A DNA stretch of 9,641 nucleotides from Planctomycetota bacterium. Its GTDB lineage: Bacteria; Planctomycetota; Phycisphaerae; UBA1845. This document shows, piece after piece, positions 5,301 through 9,641 of the stretch. The number at the start of each line of letters is the position of its first letter. Within the stretch, counting starts at the first letter, position 1. Below the pieces are notes generated by a model that saw only the letters and a list, made by a program, of their open reading frames with translations, had not been told where the DNA came from and ran no database searches. The position numbers were made by a program, and so were the translations under genes. The stretch spans positions 1 through 9,641 of the forward strand of contig JADFIX010000073.1 of the NCBI GenBank assembly GCA_022566435.1, given 5' to 3'.

Positions 5301-8057
5301 ATGAACAACTCCGGTGACATCGTCTTGAATATCTCGACTGCAACCGGATGCGTGATCGACGGCATCTGTTACGATCAAGGCGAACTGAATCCCGCGAACG
5401 GGTGCGAGTTGTGTACACCGCTTCTTTCCAGCACGGATTGGTCGTCGCAGACGGCCGGTAGTGCATGTGGAGATCCTGCGGAAACGGCCTGTGACAGCCC
5501 CGACGCCTGCAACGGCGCCGGTGTTTGCGAGACGAACCACAAGTCGGATCTGGAGGCCTGTCCGGACGACGGAAACGACTGCACGGACGACATTTGTTTC
5601 GCCGGCGACTGTGCGCACCCGCCCAAGTCGGTAGGCACTCCGTGTGGTGACCTGACTGGAACTCAATGCGATGCGCCGGACACATGCGACGGAGCGGGCG
5701 TGTGCGAATCCAACTTCACGCCGCTCGGCACATCGTGCGGCGACGCGAGTATTTCCGATTGCGATAACGCGGATATTTGCGACGGATCTGGTAGCTGCGA
5801 TTCGAACCATCAACCCGATGACCTGGCATGTACGGATGACGGCGTCGAGTGCACGCAGGATCTATGCGCCACCGGCGCATGCGAACATCCCCCGCAACCG
5901 GTTGGCACTTCCTGTGGAGATGGCAGTAACACGCAATGCGATAATCCCGACACCTGTGACGGCGGCGGCCTCTGCCTGGACAATTTCGAAACGGGAGGCG
6001 CGACATGCGGCGATCCGACGGATACGGACTGCGATAATCCGGATTCCTGCAATGGATCGGGCGCGTGCGTCGAAAACCTCGAGCCGATCGGAACCGCTTG
6101 CGGGGACCCCGCAGACACGGAATGCGACAATGCCGACACCTGCAATGGTGACGGTGCCTGTCTCGCCAACTTTGAGGTGAACGAATTCCCGTGTGGTGAT
6201 CCGGCGAGCACGCAGTGCGACAATCCCGACACCTGCAATGGTGGCGGTACGTGCTTGACCAACTTGGAGTCCGCAGGTCTGGCATGCGGAGACCCCAGTT
6301 CCTCCGATTGCGACAACGCGGATATCTGCGACGGAGTCGGTAGCTGTGATTCGAACCACCAACCCGATGGTCTGGCATGTACGGATGAAGGCGTCCAGTG
6401 CACGCAGGATCTATGCGACACGGGCGCTTGCGTACATCCCCCGCAGCCAGCGGGTACCCCCTGCGGAGACGGCAGCAATACGCAATGCGATAATCCCGAC
6501 ACTTGTGACGGTGCAGGCGTCTGCCAAGACAATTTTGAAACGGGAGGCGCGGCATGCGGTGATCCGGCGGATTCGGACTGCGATCATCCGGATTCCTGCA
6601 ACGGATCGGGCGCCTGTGTCGACAACCTCGAACCGGGCGGAACCGCTTGCGGGGACCCCGCAGACACGGAATGCGACAATGCCGACACCTGCGATGATGG
6701 CGGTGCCTGTCTCGCCAACCTCGAACCGAACGGATTCCCGTGTGGTGATCCCCAGAGCACGCAGTGCGATAACCCCGACACCTGCAATGGTGGCGGTACG
6801 TGTTTGACCAATTTCGAGTCCGTAGGTCTGGCCTGTGGCGACCCCAGTTTGTCTGATTGCGACAATCCCGACAGTTGCGACGGTGCCGGCGGCTGCGCCG
6901 TAAACCATCAGCCCGACGGCCTGACCTGCACGGACGAAGGCCTAGACTGCACGATTGACGAATGCGGCGGCGGCACGTGCCTGCACCCGCCCATTTTGGT
7001 AGGCACGCCGTGCGGCGACGGCAGCAACACCCAATGCGACAATCCTGACAGTTGTGACGGCGCCGGTACCTGCCTAGCGAATCTCGAATCCGCCGGCTTC
7101 GCATGTGGCGATCCGACAGACACCGACTGCGACAACCCCGACTCCTGCAATGGGGCGGGCGCCTGTTTGACCAATCTCGAATCGACCGGCTTTGCATGTG
7201 GTGATCCTGCGGACACCGATTGCGACGATCCCGACACCTGCGATGGATCCGGCATCTGCCTGGACAATTTCGAAATAAACGGTTTCCCGTGCGGTGATGA
7301 GACCAATACCCAGTGTGACAACCCCGATACCTGCGACGGCGTAGGCCTCTGCCTTGATAATTTCGAGCTCGTGGGAGTGTCCTGCGGTAATCCGTTCGAC
7401 GACCAATGCGACAACCCAGACATCTGCGACGGCGTGGGCGAATGCGACCCGAATTTCGAACCGACGGGAACGCCTTGCGACGATTCCGACATTTGTACGG
7501 CCGACGACACGTGCTCGCTAGGTACGTGCGCCGGGACGGCCATCCCCACGGCGCCGCTCGTTGTGACCCAAGCACCCAAGGCGCTCCACGTCACGCCCCA
7601 GCCACCCGCGTCTGTGGCACCGGTGGCATTGCGATTGACCTCGCCTGACTGGCCGTGCCTCGATAAGTTCATCGATGCCGAGGGCTCGCTTGTCGACACT
7701 CCCGTGGTGCAGCTACCGGCCGACTGGGCAACGGTCATCGTCCGTGGCGAAGCTATTGTGCCCAGTACGCTTTACGAAGTGGTGGCGGAATGCGGCTCGT
7801 TCGTCAGTCCCGTCGGTTCGGACAGCACGTGCTTGTGGGCGGATGTCAACTGCAACGGCATCACGAACATCAACGACGCATTTTTTATCATACTTGGGTT
7901 CCAAGCCATAATCCCACCGGAATTGACGTTCGAAGCGTTGGACATTTGGCCATGTGAACCGAATCGAATTATTAACTTTGTGGATGTCCAACGGGCGATC
8001 CTTGCGTTTCAGGGGCAATCTTACGCGGAAACCGGCTGCCCCGTGCCGTGCCCCTAG
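2328..8057 (+). CDS. Giant secreted Cys-rich repeat protein with dockerin-like C-terminus (1909 aa)
   Basis: Exported protein with a signal peptide at residues 1-23 (cleavage near AQA|AEF). Domains in order: 24-228, a beta-type globular domain also found in the 259-residue protein downstream; 229-304, a Cys-rich linker with a divergent CTDD-type repeat; 305-763, module array 1; 764-1046, an insert with a PPC-like domain (about 882-1003) between two matching CxxxGxC...GELNP modules (816 and 1008); 1047-1716, array 2; about 1717-1834, a Cys-poor beta-like region; 1835-1909, a dockerin-like end. Module A is 31 residues, C-x7-C-x5-C-x5-C-x10, typically CGDP....CDNPDTCDG.G.C..N; I count 31 copies. 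Module B is 28 residues, C-x6-C-x4-C-x4-C-x10, CTDDG..CTQDLC..GAC.HPP; six clear copies start at 491, 674, 1078, 1168, 1351 and 1534. B resembles Dictyostelium-type CTDC repeats. The first dockerin loop (D1839, N1841, N1843, G1844, N1847, D1850) is canonical; the second lacks its first acidic residues. The Cys count per module is even, fitting disulfide-bonded export. Function unknown; adhesion or a structural surface role is inference. Confidence 0.93.
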   Translation: MRTTRVLSIACGIILIWNFPAQAAEFEWVPVSASGTHTINGNTIVLVGGGQEVTIDLRLSGWDADMNGDPLLGAFQVTVDSSGYNSGAGAALNPLGWPDSPEDGAFQILNRCTVNLLPDPNGQPCVLQSDCSGEACVSNLDWVFFGLTAISAVATGTLDYEFASAAQTGGASDNGTSSYGATIILDVPANAAGAYTIGFVDNPNQTFMRDANAGPINGIILTPIIISIACATDPDCDDGSACTDDVCNPDQTCSNSNNFDDALFCCDPATGSTTPLDDGNECTDNVCDPATGVVTHPPLPSGTVCGSPAADACDAQDTCDGAGVCVDRAAPMGTACGDPSASECDNPDSCDGTGICRADFEPPGTACGDPTDTDCNGADTCTGSGTCESNILSAGTACGDPTDSECDDPDTCDGAGTCLPNREPAGLPCGNPIGNLCDNPDTCDGAGACQTNPFLAGTPCGNPSFDECDNADSCDGAGACDPNHVADGSPCTDDGNECRDDVCQAGACTHPLEPAGTSCGDPSNSECDQPDSCNATGACEPNLQPPGAACGDPTITDCDRADSCDGAGACLGNLEPAGMGCGDPADTDCDDPDTCDGNGACRQNVAPGGLPCGNQVGNQCDNPDTCDGSGTCDTNFVLVGTACGNPSISECDNPDTCDGSGTCDSNHVPDTTLCSDDGNECRADVCLDGVCAHPAEPASTPCGDPADTDCDNPDACDGAGTCLPNVELVGVPCDDPTANACTDPDTCNGFGNCLPNHQPDGTDCDDGSFCNAGATCVSGACGGGTAVDCNDGLICTADSCNEAQQQCDNLLIPGNCLIVGTCFQDGELNPVNDCEMCDSAIDLSNFSFLSEGTSCVDGDTCTDNDACDAFGVCTGTVDPNCNDDCVNAVEVFDGSNIGNNDNRGPDDDEATCQFDSDNDVWFFYVATCSGPVLMDSEGSVFTPFNDTVLTVYDACGGNEVACDDDGGTDLLSALAFLAVDGATYYIRVAGFMNNSGDIVLNISTATGCVIDGICYDQGELNPANGCELCTPLLSSTDWSSQTAGSACGDPAETACDSPDACNGAGVCETNHKSDLEACPDDGNDCTDDICFAGDCAHPPKSVGTPCGDLTGTQCDAPDTCDGAGVCESNFTPLGTSCGDASISDCDNADICDGSGSCDSNHQPDDLACTDDGVECTQDLCATGACEHPPQPVGTSCGDGSNTQCDNPDTCDGGGLCLDNFETGGATCGDPTDTDCDNPDSCNGSGACVENLEPIGTACGDPADTECDNADTCNGDGACLANFEVNEFPCGDPASTQCDNPDTCNGGGTCLTNLESAGLACGDPSSSDCDNADICDGVGSCDSNHQPDGLACTDEGVQCTQDLCDTGACVHPPQPAGTPCGDGSNTQCDNPDTCDGAGVCQDNFETGGAACGDPADSDCDHPDSCNGSGACVDNLEPGGTACGDPADTECDNADTCDDGGACLANLEPNGFPCGDPQSTQCDNPDTCNGGGTCLTNFESVGLACGDPSLSDCDNPDSCDGAGGCAVNHQPDGLTCTDEGLDCTIDECGGGTCLHPPILVGTPCGDGSNTQCDNPDSCDGAGTCLANLESAGFACGDPTDTDCDNPDSCNGAGACLTNLESTGFACGDPADTDCDDPDTCDGSGICLDNFEINGFPCGDETNTQCDNPDTCDGVGLCLDNFELVGVSCGNPFDDQCDNPDICDGVGECDPNFEPTGTPCDDSDICTADDTCSLGTCAGTAIPTAPLVVTQAPKALHVTPQPPASVAPVALRLTSPDWPCLDKFIDAEGSLVDTPVVQLPADWATVIVRGEAIVPSTLYEVVAECGSFVSPVGSDSTCLWADVNCNGITNINDAFFIILGFQAIIPPELTFEALDIWPCEPNRIINFVDVQRAILAFQGQSYAETGCPVPCP
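3240..4616 (+). repeat. Cys-module array 1: 13 A modules and 2 B modules
   Basis: In-frame tandem repeat inside the giant gene, residues 305-763. The order is A1-A6, B, A7-A11, B, A12-A13. A units are 93 bp and B units 84 bp. B modules start at 3798 and 4347, exactly 549 bp apart, so five A plus one B already form a 183-residue super-unit here, though the copies are more diverged than those in array 2. A13 leads directly into the insert at 4617. Confidence 0.85.
4971..5336 (+). other. PPC-like beta-sandwich domain inside the giant protein
   Basis: Residues about 882-1003 break the Cys array. The stretch starts NDDCVNAVEVFDG, has DVWFFYVATCSG, NDTVLTVYDACGG, ACDDDGG and TYYIRVAGF, and ends in an aliphatic strand (DIVLNIS). 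This order is typical of the bacterial pre-peptidase C-terminal domain family and of its planctomycete surface-protein variants. Such domains are usually non-catalytic and help secretion or binding. It is flanked by two copies of a module CxIxGxCxxxGELNPxNxCE (4773 and 5349). Confidence 0.7.
5466..7475 (+). repeat. Cys-module array 2: 18 A modules and 4 B modules with three 549-bp super-repeats
   Basis: Residues 1047-1716. The order is A14, B, A15-A16, B, A17-A21, B, A22-A26, B, A27-A31. The last three B+5A blocks start at 5829, 6378 and 6927, each exactly 549 bp (183 residues). The first two are very similar at DNA level: 6089-6143 and 6638-6692 are identical over 55 bp. A shortened B-like CDDSDIC follows at 7476. 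The array is a duplication hot spot and could be mis-assembled or variable in length between strains. Confidence 0.88.
7830..8054 (+). other. Dockerin-like C-terminal domain of the giant protein
   Basis: Residues 1835-1909. Loop 1 (DVNCNGITNIND) fits the calcium-loop spacing D1-N3-N5-G6-N9-D12. Loop 2 (PCEPNRIINFVD) keeps only positions 5, 9 and 12. The domain ends ILAFQGQSYAETGCPVPCP, nearly identical to the remnant at 1965-2213. No cohesin-bearing scaffoldin is in the window, and in planctomycetes such domains are widespread on secreted proteins with no proven cohesin partner. Confidence 0.75.
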
Positions 8058-8116
8058 AAAGGGTCGCAGAAGTGCGCACCCACAAGTGGCCCGAACGGAC
8101 TGTACGACCCCTTCAA

Positions 8117-8266
8117 GCAACGCCGTGAACTGAAGGAAAAACCGCGTGTTCAAGCCGTAGCGAGCGCTACAAAGCACTGCCACCTTGGGAACTCGATTCT
8201 GCAACCGACGAAGGCCCACGATGACGCCATTAAGCGCCTCTTCTCGGCTTCAGTTCACGGCGTTGC
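8117..8266. repeat. 150-bp element bounded by 19-bp perfect inverted repeats
   Basis: The arms GCAACGCCGTGAACTGAAG (8117-8135) and its exact reverse complement (8248-8266) enclose 112 bp. Inside lies a small perfect palindrome, GTAGCG-AG-CGCTAC (8157-8170). No transposase or long frame is present. It could be a small non-autonomous element (MITE-like), a structured RNA, or a large hairpin between the two plus-strand genes. No flanking target duplication is obvious. Confidence 0.6.
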
Positions 8267-8288
8267 CCGTCAGGGGCGAACGGTTTGT

Positions 8289-8312
8289 AGCCCATGGCGG
8301 CCAGCCCATGGG
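8289..8312. repeat. CCCATGG hairpin / short direct repeat
   Basis: AGCCCATGG occurs at 8289-8297 and again at 8303-8311. CCCATGG (8291-8297) can also pair with CCATGGG (8306-8312) across an 8-nt loop. It lies just before the GC-rich hairpins at 8337-8421 and probably belongs to the same intergenic repeat cluster. Confidence 0.45.
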
Positions 8313-8336
8313 TCAGCATGCGTGGTTTAGGTCCGT

Positions 8337-8421
8337 AGCCCCGGCAGGGGCGATACCTTTTGTCTTGCGCCTAACGAGGATCAAAAATCAAGTGCCGCCC
8401 CTGCCGGGCCCTGCCGGGGCT
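8337..8421. repeat. GC-rich REP-like inverted repeat (GCCCCGGCAGGGGC)
   Basis: AGCCCCGGCAGGG (8337-8349) is the exact reverse complement of CCCTGCCGGGGCT (8409-8421). The same left part also pairs with GCCCCTGCCGGG at 8397-8408, so two alternative stems of 12-13 bp can form. GC-rich imperfect palindromes of this kind, in pairs between genes, fit the REP/BIME type spread by RAYT transposases. No RAYT gene is in the window, so the class is inferred. Confidence 0.55.
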
Positions 8422-8543
8422 TCACTTGGTGGTGGGCGTCCTACCCGTGCCGCCGTACAGGGCCGCCCACATTGACAAATCGTCCTCGCTATTGTATTTG
8501 GTGGAGGATGCCGGTTGTATTCGGCACTTCGACTTCGAATAAT

Positions 8544-8547
8544 GGAG
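8544..8547 (+). promoter_or_regulatory. Ribosome binding site deciding the start of the 259-residue gene
   Basis: GGAG followed by 8 nt precedes ATG 8556. The more upstream in-frame ATG at 8472 has no such site and would put 28 unrelated residues in front of the signal peptide. Confidence 0.6.
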
Positions 8548-8555
8548 AAAGATTG

Positions 8556-9335
8556 ATGAAAACCGCCATTCAAGGTCTAGATAGTCGGCTGGCTGTCATC
8601 TTCGGTATCTTGACGGCATCATCGTTGGCTCAACTACCGATGCCGACGATGTCGTTGGAGGCCACCGCGATCAACGGCCAGCCCGTCGGTGACCAACCGA
8701 TTAGTCGCATCGCAGCTTTCGCGGGCGACATCATTACAGCGGAAGTTTATGTTCGTGACTGGTCCCCCAACGGCGAATTGCTATCCGGGTACCAAGCGGC
8801 GCTCTTACCGAGTTCTTTTTCAAGCGGGAAAAGTGGTTTCATAGAACCAGTCCAATACGAAACCTTGCAAAAGACAGGCGAAGAAAACCTAGAAAACTCC
8901 TACGTTGACGACGACCATCCGCGATATGTCCACCTTGACATGAAAACGCTGTCTCTAGCGGATACGCGATCAGAGGGATACCGCTGGATGAGCGTCACGC
9001 TTCAGGGGAAGCCCCCCAAGAGCGAGCAGGACGGGCAACGATACTATGCCGCAACGATCAAATTCGAGGTTTCCCCGAATGCCCAAGGTGTTTTCTCGCT
9101 CGAATTGGATAGCCATCCCGACTTCAGCGGGCTGCGAAACGCCACTGCTGCCCCGATCAATCCGGTCAATTTCGAGGCCCTGACGATTAAGGTCCTCGCG
9201 GACCCGGCGCAGGTGATCAAGGGTCTCAATCGGGCGGGTAACGTGGTCGACGCCCAGGTGGATGTGAACCGAGATGGCGAACGGAACGCGCGCGACCTAC
9301 TTCACTCTGTCGAAGCCCTGAACGAACCCGATTGA
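8556..9335 (+). CDS. Secreted protein with beta domain and dockerin-like calcium loop (259 aa)
   Basis: The start ATG 8556 is chosen because GGAG precedes it and a good signal peptide follows at once: MKTAIQGLDSR, a hydrophobic stretch LAVIFGILTASS, and likely cleavage after SLA at residue 25. Residues about 32-213 form a beta-rich domain with VYVRDWSPNGELLSGYQAAL at 64-83 and YAATIKFEVSPNAQGVFSLEL at 164-184, followed by LRNATAAPIN. Both motifs have counterparts in the N-terminal domain of the giant protein upstream (GW..DMNGDPLLGAFQ and YGATIILDVPANAAGAY...DANAGPIN), so the two probably share one domain family. Near the C-terminus, DVNRDGERNARD (236-247) is a full EF-hand-like dockerin loop (D236, N238, D240, N244, D247). 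A second loop is missing; the protein ends 12 residues later. No catalytic motif is seen. It lies 498 bp from the giant gene with REP-like DNA between, so it is probably transcribed separately. Confidence 0.85.
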   Translation: MKTAIQGLDSRLAVIFGILTASSLAQLPMPTMSLEATAINGQPVGDQPISRIAAFAGDIITAEVYVRDWSPNGELLSGYQAALLPSSFSSGKSGFIEPVQYETLQKTGEENLENSYVDDDHPRYVHLDMKTLSLADTRSEGYRWMSVTLQGKPPKSEQDGQRYYAATIKFEVSPNAQGVFSLELDSHPDFSGLRNATAAPINPVNFEALTIKVLADPAQVIKGLNRAGNVVDAQVDVNRDGERNARDLLHSVEALNEPD

Positions 9336-9538
9336 CATGACCCAGTCAATCAACCGACGAGACACGCCGTGCGATTCCACAAGGCGGACAATCTCGGTTC
9401 CTAAGAAGAGGACCGTGGTCCATCGTTCGGCTTGCTGATGACACCAACCGCCGAGAACCCCACAGTTGCGGCGCATGATACGCAAAACGCATATTGCCCA
9501 AAAGCGCGATTTTCTGCGACATCTGTGCATTTCGAAAT

Positions 9539-9557
9539 AAAGGGTATTGAACCCTTT
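9539..9557 (+). terminator. Weak terminator-like hairpin
   Basis: AAAGGGT-ATTGA-ACCCTTT: perfect 7-bp stem, 5-nt loop, followed by GTTTG and not a clean T-run. It is the first hairpin of this type after the 259-residue gene but lies about 200 bp past its stop, so the role is uncertain. Confidence 0.3.
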
Positions 9558-9574
9558 GTTTGCTCACTCGCTCG

Positions 9575-9602
9575 AACATACAAAAAATATTTTTTGTATG
9601 TT
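9575..9602. terminator. 28-bp perfect AT-rich palindrome, possible bidirectional terminator
   Basis: AACATACAAAAAAT (9575-9588) is followed directly by its exact reverse complement (9589-9602), with no spacer. The A6/T6 core gives a T-run on both strands, as in bidirectional terminators, but the stem is nearly all A/T and would be weak as RNA. A protein-binding or cruciform site, or the end of a mobile element continuing past the window, is equally possible. Confidence 0.35.
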
Positions 9603-9641
9603 ACTCGCTTCGTTCGCAAATAAAAAAATATGGCAAAACGA

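Larger units (their letters stand above)
9336..9641. other. AT-rich 3' intergenic region
   Basis: I see no supported gene here. Minus-strand frames across 9297-9619 lack a ribosome binding site and a recognisable domain. AT content rises sharply after about 9470, unlike the genes before it. The region contains a small hairpin (9539-9557) and a 28-bp palindrome (9575-9602). Confidence 0.55.

Noticed and set aside
3240..7475. Regular ~93-bp repeats considered as a CRISPR array
   Set aside because: The repeats are continuous coding sequence with no unique spacers, and variation falls mostly on the protein level between fixed Cys codons.
5716..7575. 619-codon open frame on the minus strand opposite the giant gene
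   Set aside because: It is Arg/Cys/His-rich, has no start signal, and mirrors the repeat period of the plus-strand gene. It is a by-product of repeated codons that give no stops on the other strand. The same holds for the shorter opposite-strand frames across 2841-6908.
8061..8083. Terminator right after the giant gene (GGGTCGC...GCGCACCC)
   Set aside because: The stem needs a bulge and no T-run follows, so support is too weak.
8129..8224. Short plus-strand frame whose end reads RYKALPPWELDSATDEGPR
   Set aside because: The sequence looks protein-like and could be the tail of a lost gene, but it has no start, lies inside the inverted-repeat element, and no family could be named.
8472..8555. 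Upstream start for the 259-residue gene, adding 28 residues
   Set aside because: No Shine-Dalgarno precedes it, and it would bury the signal peptide behind an unrelated stretch. ATG 8556 has GGAG at good spacing.
9297..9619. Overlapping minus-strand frames of 72-77 codons at the right edge
   Set aside because: No ribosome binding site or domain, and their starts fall in AT-rich palindromic DNA. A short stretch (EIVRLVESHGVSRRLIDW) looks helical but is not enough.

Overview
The window looks like a piece of a Planctomycetota chromosome, most likely from the Phycisphaerae side. This is inferred from protein style and not from any marker gene. Three clues point there: degenerate dockerin-like C-termini with the signature PNRI(V/I)N..DV...ILAFQGQ and an ending of the form TGCPxPCP, a pre-peptidase C-terminal (PPC)-type domain, and a secreted protein opening with a 'SYQARL' domain followed by a 'VGIGT..P...LHI' motif. 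All clear genes encode exported proteins. No housekeeping gene, tRNA, rRNA, CRISPR array or transposase is visible.

Layout: (1) 2-910, minus strand: the 5' part of a secreted, beta-rich, tail-fibre-like protein that runs off the left edge. (2) 911-1964: about 1 kb with no clear gene on the plus strand. It holds several perfect inverted repeats, three of them with 2-nt spacers like operators, a 15-bp direct repeat, and one possible small minus-strand gene (1564-1863). (3) 1965-2213: a headless C-terminal dockerin-like domain, apparently the remnant of a paralogue of the next gene. (4) 2328-8057, plus strand: a 1909-residue secreted protein. Its centre is a cysteine array of 31 copies of a 31-residue four-Cys module (A) and 6 clear copies of a 28-residue four-Cys module (B), arranged in 183-residue super-units and interrupted by one PPC-like domain. 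(5) 8058-8555: a non-coding stretch with a 150-bp inverted-repeat element and GC-rich REP-like hairpins. (6) 8556-9335, plus strand: a 259-residue secreted protein with a dockerin-like calcium loop. (7) 9336-9641: an AT-rich tail with a 28-bp perfect palindrome and no convincing gene.

How the genes fit together: the N-terminal globular domain of the giant protein and the body of the 259-residue protein appear to be the same domain, sharing a W-centred N-terminal motif and a Y-x-A-T-I...N-A-x-G...P-I-N C-terminal motif. The giant protein and the upstream remnant share their C-terminal domain. The plus-strand half of the window therefore looks like a small cluster of paralogous cell-surface or extracellular proteins that has grown by domain shuffling and tandem duplication. 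The giant protein is the unusual object: a very Cys- and Asp-rich rod with a run of 650 residues lacking any Lys or Arg. Its function cannot be read from sequence; adhesion or a structural surface role is the most natural guess.
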